Assembly: GCA_017134815.1 (NCBI GenBank)
Contig: CP071032.1
Coordinates: forward strand, 1,590,001-1,654,000
Source of the DNA: Lentisphaerota bacterium
Lineage (GTDB): Bacteria > Verrucomicrobiota > Lentisphaeria > Victivallales > Victivallaceae
Length of the DNA stretch: 64,000 nt
Reading direction: 5' to 3'
The notes below the pieces were generated by a model. It did no database searches. It was not told the DNA's origin and saw nothing but the letters and a program-made list of their open reading frames with translations. Below are positions 1 to 8,659 of this stretch, piece after piece. Position 1 is the stretch's first letter. Each line of letters begins with the position of its first letter. Both the position numbers and the translations under genes were made by a program.

Positions 1-811
1 CCATCTTAACGCTTTTCAGCATTAATCGAAAACCTCAAATCAAGAGCTTTTAAAATAACCCGGCCTCGAAACTTTTCAAACCAGTTTTCAATAATCTTTC
101 AATTATTTTTTAAAGGGTTCCAGCCGCTCAAATGAGCCAGCTCTCAGCTTCAAAACACGAGCTCTTAAACTAACCCGGTTTCAGCTTTTTGCAAATCGCA
201 TTTTCAACTTTTATTTACTTTTCTTATAACGCCTTTTCAGACCCATAAAAAAAATGAAACCAAAGCTATTCCACGCATATCAAACAATAAATCAGCCAAA
301 CAAAAAAAAGCGACAGCCGACATTCCGATCTCTATTATATTTCTATGTATTTAAAACTATTTACCGGAGGTCTTGTAACTGTCTTTTTTCGTTACCGCAG
401 ATTCCACACAGCGGGAAGCTCTATATGTATATTCAAAAGGTAATCAACTTCTGGTTGAACTCAAGCTCAAACGCTCTCGTTTCAACAGGCTCTTAATGTA
501 TTGACTTTCGCGCAAGATGCAAACCATTTTACCAACTTTAAGCAGAAAAAATTAACTCCCATTCAGACCCAGTCAGCATAACACCCATAACACCACATGA
601 TTAGACCATAATGCCAAAATCCTATCAACGACGATTCTCCAGGCAAACAATCTCAAACAAGGGGAAAAACGGAGACTGCACGTATATATAAAGAAAAGAA
701 AGTTTCTACTATTTAAAAGGTCTTATGCAGCCAGCGACAGTCTAAGAATAAAGTGGAATTTAGCCGGAAAGCAGAAAAAACAGGAAGTGCAGACCGAGTC
801 AAGTGATAAAC
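1..811. other. AT-rich gene-free stretch
   Basis: No convincing gene is visible. An 80-codon open frame at 254-496 has no ribosome binding site and unlike-protein composition. Two diverged copies of a roughly 30-base direct repeat lie at about 34-63 and 149-178; both end in TAACCCGG. I found no DnaA-box cluster. The stretch ends at the terminator of the zinc-ribbon gene. Confidence 0.5.
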
Positions 812-841
812 AAAAACGCCTGGTCTACTCCGGCGTTTTTA
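812..841 (-). terminator. Rho-independent terminator
   Basis: A nine-base-pair stem (AAAAACGCC paired with GGCGTTTTT) with an eleven-base loop lies 30 bases past the stop of the zinc-ribbon gene. U-rich sequence follows on the minus strand. The symmetric A and T runs could let it work in both directions. Confidence 0.75.
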
Positions 842-870
842 TTTGAGGCAATGCGTGAGCTTAAATGACA

Positions 871-1167
871 TTAGAATTCTTCTTCGTCTTCATCGAATTC
901 TTCGTCGCCGAACTCTTCCTTGTAGTCAAACTCGTCATCATCGAATTCTTCATCATTAAACAGCTTATTCTCGAGGTCATCTTCATCAAGAAGCTCTTCT
1001 TCCTCGATTTCATCAAAGTCGTCGCCTTCATCATAGGCAGCTGTATCACCGTCAGAAAAAATTGAAGATACACTGATTATTGAACCGCACTCCGGGCAGC
1101 AACCGTCTTCAGCCTCTATCATGCTTTCACTGACTTCGATATTACAATATGGACAAATAGTGCTCAT
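871..1167 (-). CDS. small acidic zinc-ribbon protein
   Basis: A 98-residue protein. A two-knuckle zinc ribbon sits at the N-terminus (Cys5-x2-Cys8 and Cys24-x2-Cys27). From about residue 44 to the end nearly every residue is Asp, Glu, Phe or Leu. AGGAGAG lies just upstream of the ATG. The ribbon suggests a metal-binding fold and the tail a highly charged, probably disordered region, as in small proteins that contact basic partners such as RNA polymerase subunits or ribosomal proteins; that role is inference. It is a single-gene unit ending at its own terminator. The repetitive GAA/GAT codons create long antisense open frames, which I discount. Confidence 0.7.
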   Translation of the reverse strand: MSTICPYCNIEVSESMIEAEDGCCPECGSIISVSSIFSDGDTAAYDEGDDFDEIEEEELLDEDDLENKLFNDEEFDDDEFDYKEEFGDEEFDEDEEEF

Positions 1168-1296
1168 TATGGCTCTCCTTTTCCTATCAATTCTGTCACA
1201 AAGCTGTATTATATTTTTGAAATTGGAATTTTCAAACCGGATATTTGATTTTACTGAATAAATTTCTGATTTTTAAAATTCCACCGCAGAAAAAGC

Positions 1297-1833
1297 CTAA
1301 AAATCGATACCTTTCTGTGCCGGAATTCCTGCTTGAAATGGATGCTTTATCTCCTGCACTTCCGAAATCAAATCGGCTATTGAACAAACCTCCTGAGCAC
1401 CACCGCGCCCAGTCAGAACCACTGTCATCCATTCCGGGCGTCTTTCCAGCAAATCAAGCAGCCTGCTGACATCAACAAATCCCTTACTGAGTAAAACATT
1501 AATTTCATCAAGTATGACCAGCTGAAATTTTTGATCGAGAATTGCCTGCTCAAGCAGATCAAGCCCATGCTGAGCCTCAGCAGTATTGTCCTCATCAGAA
1601 CGTTCTTCAATCCATGAGGCGTCCTCTTCCAGCGTTACCAGTTCAACTCCATCCAGCGCACTGAGCACAGACTGTTCGCCAGACCTCCAGCCGCCTTTTG
1701 CGAACTGTACAATTAAAACTTTCTGCTTCCAGCCGACTGCCCTGACCGCCATTCCCATGGCCGCAGTAGTCTTGCCTTTGCCATTACCGGTATAAATAAT
1801 TACCAAACCGTGCCTGCAGACATCATCACTCAT
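1297..1833 (-). CDS. cobO: cob(I)yrinic acid a,c-diamide adenosyltransferase (CobO/BtuR type)
   Basis: A 178-residue protein of normal length for the CobO/BtuR/CobA family, which transfers the 5'-deoxyadenosyl group of ATP to the cobalt of a corrinoid to give adenosylcobalamin forms. The family P-loop GNGKGKTT is at residues 16-23, a Walker-B-like LDE follows near residue 108, and an LTGRGG motif near residue 137 is also typical. It is cytoplasmic. No other corrinoid gene is nearby and I see no cobalamin riboswitch in the short upstream region, so it may serve salvage rather than full synthesis; that is inference. Confidence 0.9.
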   Translation of the reverse strand: MSDDVCRHGLVIIYTGNGKGKTTAAMGMAVRAVGWKQKVLIVQFAKGGWRSGEQSVLSALDGVELVTLEEDASWIEERSDEDNTAEAQHGLDLLEQAILDQKFQLVILDEINVLLSKGFVDVSRLLDLLERRPEWMTVVLTGRGGAQEVCSIADLISEVQEIKHPFQAGIPAQKGIDF

Positions 1834-1947
1834 GGTATTAATCCTCTAAATAAGGTTAAAGAGAGCATCGAAAATGATTTTGAAGGCGAAAATAGCACAG
1901 CTTGTAGTGAAAGCAATTGCAGAAGTCTTAATTTAGTGGAAAAAAAA

Positions 1948-2025
1948 TGGTCGGAGCGAGAGGATTCGAACCTCCGACTTCTGCGTCCCGAACGCAGCGC
2001 TCTAACCAGACTGAGCCACGCTCCG
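1948..2025 (-). tRNA. tRNA-Pro (CGG)
   Basis: A complete cloverleaf on the minus strand. The acceptor stem is CGGAGCG/CGCTCCG, the discriminator is A, and CCA is encoded. The anticodon stem CTGCG/CGCAG holds the loop TTCGGGA, giving anticodon CGG. The T arm carries TTCGAAT. A run of seven T follows CCA directly and may end transcription using the tRNA fold itself. Confidence 0.95.
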
Positions 2026-2061
2026 ACATTTAAAAGGTCCCGCCAGTAAAGACGAGACCTT

Positions 2062-2089
2062 ATTGTAGTCTAAATTTGGAGTTTTTCAA
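2062..2089 (-). promoter_or_regulatory. sigma-70 type promoter of tRNA-Pro
   Basis: On the minus strand, TTGAAA (-35) and TACAAT (-10) are separated by 16 bases. The -10 element lies about 37 bases upstream of the mature tRNA 5' end and just past the jag stop codon. Confidence 0.6.
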
Positions 2090-2099
2090 CTCGAAAAAG

Positions 2100-2642
2100 T
2101 TATTTTTTTAGAGATATTACAACTTTTTTGAGGGAACCATCGCCCTCGCTGTGAGTCTCCAGTTCTCCATCATCTTTCAAAGTGATATGGATGATTCTGC
2201 GATCATGCGAATTCATTGGTGGAAGCACAACATTCTCACCCCAGCGCTTTACTTCCTTTGAGGCATCAATGGCCTGCTGAATAAGCTGTTCTTCATTCAT
2301 CCCGTCACGTTCAGGACGACCACCCCGGCTGGAGCGTCTTCTGCCGCCGCTTGCAGGACGACGGGAACCGCCGCGACGACTGTAACCATCAATATCAAGC
2401 ATAATCCGGGGAAATTCCTTGTCCCCGTTAAACAGCATCCGATTCAGCAGAAGCTGCAGATTTTCAAGAGTCTGACCTTTGCGCCCGATAATGCGACCGG
2501 CATCTTCTGAGGCTATTTTAATGGCAATATTAGCGCCTTTCTGTTCAGCCTTTAAATCAGCATCCAGACCAAGGTAGTCGAGCATGATGGCCAGCGTACG
2601 TGATGCTTTTTCCTGTCTCTCAATAGTTTTAGTGTTATCCAT
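2100..2642 (-). CDS. Jag/KhpB-like KH-R3H RNA-binding protein
   Basis: A 180-residue protein. A KH domain with the GRKG loop (GRIIGRKGQ, about residues 51-59) is followed by an Arg/Gly/Ser-rich linker (about 88-112) and a C-terminal R3H domain with the R-R-I-I-H motif. This is the core of SpoIIIJ-associated Jag/KhpB proteins, which bind RNA and are linked to cell-envelope control. The N-terminal Jag_N domain is absent and the basic linker may replace it as an RNA contact. It lies directly downstream of yidC, the usual jag position, which supports the call. Confidence 0.88.
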   Translation of the reverse strand: MDNTKTIERQEKASRTLAIMLDYLGLDADLKAEQKGANIAIKIASEDAGRIIGRKGQTLENLQLLLNRMLFNGDKEFPRIMLDIDGYSRRGGSRRPASGGRRRSSRGGRPERDGMNEEQLIQQAIDASKEVKRWGENVVLPPMNSHDRRIIHITLKDDGELETHSEGDGSLKKVVISLKK

Positions 2643-2667
2643 TTGCTACTCCTTAGATTTTTACAGG

Positions 2668-4389
2668 CTAAGCTGTTTTCTTTATATTTTTAGTTTTCTC
2701 CCCAGAAGTCAATTTTTGCTGAACAAGCAGCTGAACGATACTCAGAATTTGGCTGACTGTCCAGTACAAAGTCAACCCTGATGGTAAGCTGTAAAGGAAG
2801 AACAGCATTACTACCGGCATCAACAGCATCATTTTCTGCTGCATCGGATCCATAGCAGAAGGAGTCAGGCGCTGCTGAACTACCATCAGGCCAACCATAG
2901 CCAGAATAAGCGGATTTATCGGCAAGCCGAAAAGCACCGCAACGGTATCAGGTTTTGCAAGGTCAGCTGCCCACCAGAACGGAACCTGGCGCAGCTCTAC
3001 AGCGCCGTCCAGAGTCTGGTAAAGAGCAATAAACACGGGGATCTGCAGCAGGATGGGGAGACATCCGCCAAGTGGATTAACTTTTTCCTGGCGATAAAGC
3101 TCCATGACTTTGGCATTCATGACCTGAGAGTCATCTTTGTACTTTTCACGAAGCTCTTTAATCTTTGGCTGCAGAGTCTGCATTTTCTTCATCGAACTGT
3201 TGGCTTTTTGCGTTATAGGCCAGAAAATGAGACGAACGATAATGGTAATAATGATAATGCTCCAACCATATGAACCGCAAAACGATTTTAACCACACGAG
3301 AGCATTAAGCATAATCCTGGCGATCCAGTCAAGTGGGCCCCAGGCTAGGTGCATCAGCTTTGAAGCCGAAGAATCAACTTTCTTAAGCTCAGAAATAACC
3401 TTGGGTCCGCAATAATATTTGCCGCTGAAAGAAACTTCTTTGCCGGGCTGGATACTAACCTGACTGTACAAGCCGCCGGAAGCTCCTACAAAGTACCCCT
3501 TCTGATCTTTGTCCTGACGCTCTATGCGTTTTTTTACCAGCTTGTCAAAGGGCTTGGCGGGAACAAGGATTGCGGTGAAATACTTATTGGTAACAGCCGA
3601 CCACTTGATTTTTGCATCAGGCTGATAATCAAACTTGGACTGCTTGCCGTCAATGCTGATATCGCCGAAACTGCTGTCAGTCGTCAAGTAGTCAACACTG
3701 TGGGTTTCACGGCGAATCTGGTCATTTGACAGCTGAGCCATCGGCGGAACAGGATTTCCAAGCATGGAAAAATCCTCAAATTCTAGCGGTTTTCCGCTGA
3801 TATTCTTGACAGTTACCTTATAATCAGCCATAAAGTCATCAATAATCTTCCACTCCTGGCTCAGGAAAAACTCCTGTCCGGAAACAGTAGCCATTTTACG
3901 TACCAGGCGATAACTGTCATTGCCGGTTTTACTGTTATCAACAACCGCAATAACTTTCCACTGTTTTTTGCCGAACACTTCAAGAGCACCCGGTGAAATT
4001 CCGTTCTTCAAAGAGATTGCCGTTTTGCGGTCAGCTTTAAAATAGTTCTTGAAAACAACCTGTTTACAATCTCCCTCAGCCGGGCTGAAAGTCATTTTGA
4101 TATTATTGTTGGCGATACTTTGGAAGGGAATATTCAGCAACTTGGAGTTGCTTACCCTGGATGCAGCTTCCTGCGGAGTTTTCAGCTGGGCGGCGGCAGC
4201 CGGTTTCAGCTCAGATTTTTTTTGACCGGCATCAGAACCGGCTTTTTTATCGACAACTGCAGTTTGCTCACTAACTACCGGTTTTTTTTCTTCCGGCATC
4301 CAACCCATCATACGACAAAACGGGGTCCACAATAGAAGCACAGCAACACAAACAACGAAAGCTGCAATAGTCTCTTTATCAAATTTCAC
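2668..4389 (-). CDS. yidC: membrane protein insertase YidC
   Basis: A 573-residue protein with the Gram-negative layout: N-terminal membrane segment (about 8-26), large periplasmic domain (about 60-340), then the conserved five-helix core. The core holds the Arg in the IVRLIFWP segment and the coiled cytoplasmic loop (MKKMQTLQPKIKELREKY). It inserts inner-membrane proteins alone or with SecYEG. The start is GTG, with GAGG about eight bases upstream. It is preceded by yidD and rnpA and followed by the KH-R3H gene, the classic order. Confidence 0.96.
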   Translation of the reverse strand: MKFDKETIAAFVVCVAVLLLWTPFCRMMGWMPEEKKPVVSEQTAVVDKKAGSDAGQKKSELKPAAAAQLKTPQEAASRVSNSKLLNIPFQSIANNNIKMTFSPAEGDCKQVVFKNYFKADRKTAISLKNGISPGALEVFGKKQWKVIAVVDNSKTGNDSYRLVRKMATVSGQEFFLSQEWKIIDDFMADYKVTVKNISGKPLEFEDFSMLGNPVPPMAQLSNDQIRRETHSVDYLTTDSSFGDISIDGKQSKFDYQPDAKIKWSAVTNKYFTAILVPAKPFDKLVKKRIERQDKDQKGYFVGASGGLYSQVSIQPGKEVSFSGKYYCGPKVISELKKVDSSASKLMHLAWGPLDWIARIMLNALVWLKSFCGSYGWSIIIITIIVRLIFWPITQKANSSMKKMQTLQPKIKELREKYKDDSQVMNAKVMELYRQEKVNPLGGCLPILLQIPVFIALYQTLDGAVELRQVPFWWAADLAKPDTVAVLFGLPINPLILAMVGLMVVQQRLTPSAMDPMQQKMMLLMPVVMLFFLYSLPSGLTLYWTVSQILSIVQLLVQQKLTSGEKTKNIKKTA

Positions 4390-4416
4390 GGTTTTAACCT
4401 CAATTTTTGCGGGTAC

Positions 4417-4675
4417 TCAGCGTCCGGAACCTGTTTTTTTCATCGGCACAGGATCCTTTCCTCCTCTACAGAACGGATGACAGCGCATCAAACGCCACAC
4501 TGTCAGGGCAAATCCCTTTAAAAAGCCGTGCACCCTTAACGACTGCAATGCATATTCTGAACAAGTCGGCTCAAAACGGCAACATCGTGGCAGCCACGGC
4601 GAAATCGCTAGTTGATAGGCCTTTATTACAAGGATAAGCACCCCGGAAGGTGAAAAATAACTCAGCAATCCTCGA
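4417..4675 (-). CDS. yidD: membrane protein insertion efficiency factor YidD
   Basis: The conserved YidD core is evident: YQLAISPWLPRCCRFEPTCSEYA, followed by a GFLKG..L..WRL.RCHPF segment with its cysteines. The family is about 70-85 residues and sits at the membrane near YidC. The frame is open for 154 codons back to 4881, but that extension lies wholly inside rnpA in another frame and has no family resemblance. I prefer a TTG start near 4673-4675 that overlaps the rnpA stop, with GAGG just upstream. The exact start is uncertain; a GTG a few codons later is the other option. Confidence 0.82.
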
Positions 4676-5015
4676 TCAATCCGGCTTTGCGAAACAGGTA
4701 ATTCAACGCCTTTTGAACATCCGGCTGCTTCAGCACTGCTATTCTCCGGCGCGGAATCATTATGCAGTGAGCTGGGCCGATCTGACTTTTCAGCAGTCGG
4801 AACGATTCCCACAGCAGCCTTCTCGCACGATTCCTCTTTACTGCTGAATTGCTGTACTTTTTTCCGCATACAACACCACAACGCAGTTTCCCATCGGGCG
4901 AAGGAGCAACAACCAGAAGCACACAGCCTGCTACATACTTTTTGCCTTCAGCCCTGATGTAATCAAACTCTGATTTAAGTGCGATTTTATCAGCAGATGT
5001 TAGACTCTTCTTCAA
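4662..5015 (-). CDS. rnpA: ribonuclease P protein component
   Basis: A 117-residue protein matching the RnpA family in length and in its basic signature KYSNSAVKRNRARRLLWE (about residues 52-69). The protein binds the catalytic RNase P RNA for 5' maturation of tRNA. It starts at a TTG, since no ATG lies at the conserved N-terminus, and no clear ribosome binding site is visible. Its 3' end overlaps yidD. It is immediately downstream of rpmH. Confidence 0.92.
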   Translation of the reverse strand: MKKSLTSADKIALKSEFDYIRAEGKKYVAGCVLLVVAPSPDGKLRCGVVCGKKYSNSAVKRNRARRLLWESFRLLKSQIGPAHCIMIPRRRIAVLKQPDVQKALNYLFRKAGLIEDC

Positions 5016-5095
5016 GATAAAGCAAAACCAGAGTTAATAAATTATTGTCTATAAAACCGGATCGCCTGCCCGAAGATCAACAAGTAGCCTGCTTA

Positions 5096-5230
5096 TCAGG
5101 CTGAAAGACATGAGCGGCCTTTTTGACGACGACGCTTGATACAGGCTCTTCCGGCCTTGGAGGCCATTCTGCTCCTGAATCCAAATTTACGCTTTCTTTT
5201 CAGAACTGAAGGTTGAAAAGTTCTTTTCAT
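5096..5230 (-). CDS. rpmH: 50S ribosomal protein L34
   Basis: A 44-codon gene. The product begins [19 protein letters not shown], followed by a very basic tail, the unmistakable L34 sequence. AAAAGGATC lies upstream of the ATG. It heads the rpmH-rnpA-yidD-yidC-jag block. In many bacteria dnaA is divergently placed upstream of rpmH; here the upstream region carries only small unknown open frames. Confidence 0.97.
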   Translation of the reverse strand: MKRTFQPSVLKRKRKFGFRSRMASKAGRACIKRRRQKGRSCLSA

Positions 5231-5324
5231 TGCTATTGATCCTTTTTAATTCCTATTAAATTTTAAATTTAAAGCAGGAAACAGAAACGAGTCTAATCCT
5301 GCGTATACATCAAACCGTCCATAG

Positions 5325-5480
5325 ATGGAGCTTGAAATTTACACTGTATGCTTAAATATTCAAGGCGAAGCCGTAAAAAAAGCTGAATCTTCTTTTCTTG
5401 AAACGGTTTCGTCTGTAAAGATGTTCGAACTTGAAAGTCTCATAACATACAATATATTACAAAAAAATCAACTGCGGTAA
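5325..5480 (+). CDS. possible small unknown protein
   Basis: A 51-codon open frame (MELEIYTVCLNIQGEAVKK...) with balanced, protein-like composition. I see no ribosome binding site and no recognised family. It lies between rpmH and the next unknown gene on the same strand, 55 bases upstream of that gene. It could be coding or chance; the call is weak. Confidence 0.25.
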   Translation: MELEIYTVCLNIQGEAVKKAESSFLETVSSVKMFELESLITYNILQKNQLR

Positions 5481-5535
5481 AATCCCATTGCACTGCATAA
5501 AATAAACTTCATATCCAGAGACAGCGGAGGCGAAA

Positions 5536-5886
5536 GTGGTTTTCCTGAATGACAAAGTAAAAATCAACTCTGTTGACTATGAAGTAAATTACAACCCCGT
5601 CCAAAAAAGTGCCGCAGTGACTCCAGTTATTGCAGCCGAATGCTATGCAGCAACTTTACTTGCAGGATCACTTGAGCTGGATAATCACGAACTGCTGCCC
5701 AGTTTTAAAATGCTGTTTAAACTCGGAAACAACAGGCTCAGGCTGCGCAGCTTCATCATAATGAATCCGCTGTTAACCGCAGCGAGCTCAGAAGATAATG
5801 CTAATTTATACCGGGTAACATTTAAAATTTATATGGACGCCAGGGTCATACTCAGGAATGAGCAGCACCTGGCAATTTTCCAATAA
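5536..5886 (+). CDS. hypothetical protein
   Basis: A 116-residue protein I do not recognise. It starts at GTG with GGAGG five bases upstream, which makes translation credible. There are no membrane segments or signal peptide, and the sequence reads like a small mixed alpha/beta or beta-rich domain (for example VKINSVDYEVNYNP near the start). It converges on the HtrA-like protease gene with a 12-base gap. No function is suggested by neighbours. Confidence 0.6.
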   Translation: MVFLNDKVKINSVDYEVNYNPVQKSAAVTPVIAAECYAATLLAGSLELDNHELLPSFKMLFKLGNNRLRLRSFIIMNPLLTAASSEDNANLYRVTFKIYMDARVILRNEQHLAIFQ

Positions 5887-5898
5887 AGCCTCCAGCGG

Positions 5899-7518
5899 CT
5901 ATTTCTTTGATGCCGGATTGAGTTTATCTGCGGCTTTGATTTTACCGGGAATTGTATCAGCCAAATCCTTGCTTCTATCTGCCGGAATGCGGTAACGCTC
6001 CATTATCTGAGGAGTAGCTTTGCGGAGTTTATTTATATCCAGGACAATTTTCATCTTATTGCTCATTTCAAACATCACATAACCGCTTTTTTGAGCCTGA
6101 ACTTCTGATATAAGGGCTCTGAGATCTTTTATTTTTCTACCGTTTACCCTGGTCACAGCCAGACCTCCAATGTCCTGATACCCGACGTTGACCTTGTCAG
6201 CCAGTACCATGGATAAAACGACCACCTGCTGTCGTGTTTTGGATATTTTGCCATGAATAGCCAAATAAACAAGGTCAAACGGTCCTTTATACCACTTGCC
6301 GAACGCATCAAGATAGTTGATAGTCAGCGGGACAAACAACATACCGCCAACAAAATAGTAGGTCGGCAGGCGGTCAAAGAAGCGATTTGGGACCAGCCGT
6401 TTGAATTTGCGAAGCTTATAAACAACATCCAGCTGCTTGCCGCCACGCAGAATAGTGAACGTACAGTTGTCGCCAATATATTTACGCCAAACCAGGTTCC
6501 CGAAAAAGACCACTTCCCCATTACGGAAATCAACGGTCGCATTATTATCAATTTTGGTCCCGTCAATAGCCAGCACCACGTCATTAACTTTAAATTCTCC
6601 GCTCTCTTTGACCTCTGGCGGCAAAGTGCGGATAATAATACCAGTCTGTCCCGGCTTCATGCCAGCCCATTTTCTCAGATCTGGATTTTCCATTTCAGAA
6701 TACTCAAACGGCACATCCGGAAAACCATCAAACTTACCGTCCTTGACATCGTGCAGAAAGTGTTTAATGACCGGAATTGGAATCATAAAGCCAATACTTT
6801 GAGCCTGAGAAAGTCCTTGAAAAGCAACCCCAACCACTTGACCGTCATGAATCACCGGACCACCGCTGTTGCCCGGGTTTATGGCCGCATCAATCTGGAC
6901 AGCGAGCAGTCGTCGCCCGCTGTGGGAGTAAATTACCGGTTCAATCCGGGAGATAACCCCTTCTGTAACGGAAATATTATCCCCGCCAATTGGAAACCCG
7001 AGAACGATCACTGAACTTTGAAGATCCGGCAGGTCCCCCATTTTCAAAGGCTTTATCCCGCTGAAAAATTCAGGATCACTGACTGTCAGTACCGCCAGAT
7101 CACATTCATGTCCAACCACTTCAAGCTGCGCAATATATTTCTTTTGAGTCCCGGGCTTTCGCACCAGCATAAAAGTCTGGTTAGCGACAATATGGGCATT
7201 GGTCAGAATCCGGTTGCCTTCAATTACAAATCCGGAACCGACCGCCGAGCTCTGTCCATAATTCTGCCACGGCTGATAATAATTTGGGTTGCTGCACATG
7301 GAAAAAATCTTGACAATTGAGTTTTTAAGACCATTTATTCCGTGCTTTTTAGCAATATTTCTCACAGGCTTTGCCGGTAACGCCTCCGATACCGCGGGTT
7401 TCTTTTCAGCTTTTTCAGGAGACTTGATTCCGTTTTCTGGTATAGCCCTGCCCTGTACTGTTCCAACAACTAAAATCATTGCGGCAGCTATTAACAGGTT
7501 TTGTAGTTTAAATTTCAC
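5899..7518 (-). CDS. secreted HtrA/DegP-like serine protease with PDZ domain
   Basis: A 539-residue exported protein with an N-terminal signal peptide (about 1-24). The trypsin-like domain keeps the full triad: His109 in LTNAHIV, Asp140 in CDLAVL and Ser218 in NPGNSGGP. A PDZ domain follows at about residues 265-355, and a further region with PDZ-like character reaches about 505. DegP-family proteins degrade or refold misfolded envelope proteins. The C-terminal half is more divergent than in DegP, so I leave the gene symbol open. It is transcribed alone. Confidence 0.87.
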   Translation of the reverse strand: MKFKLQNLLIAAAMILVVGTVQGRAIPENGIKSPEKAEKKPAVSEALPAKPVRNIAKKHGINGLKNSIVKIFSMCSNPNYYQPWQNYGQSSAVGSGFVIEGNRILTNAHIVANQTFMLVRKPGTQKKYIAQLEVVGHECDLAVLTVSDPEFFSGIKPLKMGDLPDLQSSVIVLGFPIGGDNISVTEGVISRIEPVIYSHSGRRLLAVQIDAAINPGNSGGPVIHDGQVVGVAFQGLSQAQSIGFMIPIPVIKHFLHDVKDGKFDGFPDVPFEYSEMENPDLRKWAGMKPGQTGIIIRTLPPEVKESGEFKVNDVVLAIDGTKIDNNATVDFRNGEVVFFGNLVWRKYIGDNCTFTILRGGKQLDVVYKLRKFKRLVPNRFFDRLPTYYFVGGMLFVPLTINYLDAFGKWYKGPFDLVYLAIHGKISKTRQQVVVLSMVLADKVNVGYQDIGGLAVTRVNGRKIKDLRALISEVQAQKSGYVMFEMSNKMKIVLDINKLRKATPQIMERYRIPADRSKDLADTIPGKIKAADKLNPASKK

Positions 7519-7668
7519 ACTTCACCTCTTTATATATGACTAATTATAAAAGCATTCATATTTTAAAACCGATGCAGGCTGCGACTGAATCAAGGCTCGC
7601 AAAAGACTGAAAGTTCAATATCCATCCAGGTTAAAGAACACGCAATTAAGTGCAGCAGCCAGCTTAGT

Positions 7669-8493
7669 TCATCGCTTCACTTCAGCCGCCAGAGTTACAC
7701 TTTCAACCTCAACAACAGGTAACTTCCAGCCACGTACAAAATGCTGAGTCCCGGTTATTACTACTTTGCGTTCCTTCCATATATTTAACTGGGTTTCATT
7801 ACTGTGCAAATAACAAACGGTTTTAAGGCTGCTGTTATCAGGAACAACCAAAGCGTGGGTGACATACACCGCTCCAGGTTTCAGGGCCATAACGACCCCC
7901 TGCAGTGTAACTTTCTTTTCAGAATCTTTGACAAAAGGCAATTTAAAATCTTTTTTGCAGTTTTCAACAGACGGCGCTTCAGCCGGTTTAACCGCCTCAT
8001 TTGTAAGATCTATCGGTACAGCATCCTGCTTCTCTGTCGCTGCCTTGAGCCCTTCATCATCCATTTTGATGTAATCCTTGTGAACCCAGGCTGTCAAGCC
8101 TGCAGGAGGAGCCACTTTGAACCAGCCTTTATGCTGACTGGTAATTTTAAACTCAGTACCAGCCGGATAGCGTTCATAGACCTGATACTCAACGCCCGGC
8201 CCGGAACGCAAATTAATACCCCTTCGGGCCTTGCTCCCGGCCAGCAGGTACCCGGCCAGCCAGCATGCCGAGTCAGCAGGCGCCTCTATCTGCAGCCAGC
8301 TGCCCTCCTGCCTTAGGACCTTGACCCGGGTTCCTTTTGGCAAACGGGTTACTATCGAATATTTCGGCCCGGGTTTTACTCTTACATTAAGCTTGGCAGC
8401 ATTAACAACAGTTCCATTGACGGGCTGGCTGCTTATATTTGCACCATAAGCAGTTAAGGTTACAAAAAACAGAAGTATGAGGTATTTCAGCAT
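7669..8493 (-). CDS. secreted protein with two bacterial SH3 domains
   Basis: A 274-residue protein with a signal peptide (about 1-17). Two SH3b-type repeats follow (about 28-85 and 90-150), each with the LNVR/INLRSGPG and W..V..P features of the family. The remainder (about 190-272) is a beta-rich region of unknown type. SH3b domains commonly bind peptidoglycan or cell-wall peptides, so an envelope-binding role is likely, but no catalytic domain is present. Confidence 0.75.
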   Translation of the reverse strand: MLKYLILLFFVTLTAYGANISSQPVNGTVVNAAKLNVRVKPGPKYSIVTRLPKGTRVKVLRQEGSWLQIEAPADSACWLAGYLLAGSKARRGINLRSGPGVEYQVYERYPAGTEFKITSQHKGWFKVAPPAGLTAWVHKDYIKMDDEGLKAATEKQDAVPIDLTNEAVKPAEAPSVENCKKDFKLPFVKDSEKKVTLQGVVMALKPGAVYVTHALVVPDNSSLKTVCYLHSNETQLNIWKERKVVITGTQHFVRGWKLPVVEVESVTLAAEVKR

Positions 8494-8659
8494 GGCTTGT
8501 TCCCTGTCAGTATTTCAAAATTTCACATGATATGTTACTTTTCTTAATATTAAATCAAAATGTCACTTTTCAAAGTATAATTCAAGGTTTTCCCGTGTTC
8601 AGTTGAAAATATGGTACCTGGGATATATTTTCATTTCCATTATAACGAGGAAATAAAGC

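Noticed and set aside
254..496. 80-codon open frame in the left AT-rich region
   Set aside because: It has no ribosome binding site, an odd composition, and no recognised motif.
1..870. Possible replication origin next to the jag-yidC-rnpA-rpmH block
   Set aside because: I found no cluster of DnaA boxes and no dnaA, dnaN or parAB gene in the window.
6253..7014. 253-codon frame antisense to the HtrA-like protease
   Set aside because: The sense gene has a full catalytic triad and signal peptide; the antisense frame has neither motif nor start signal.
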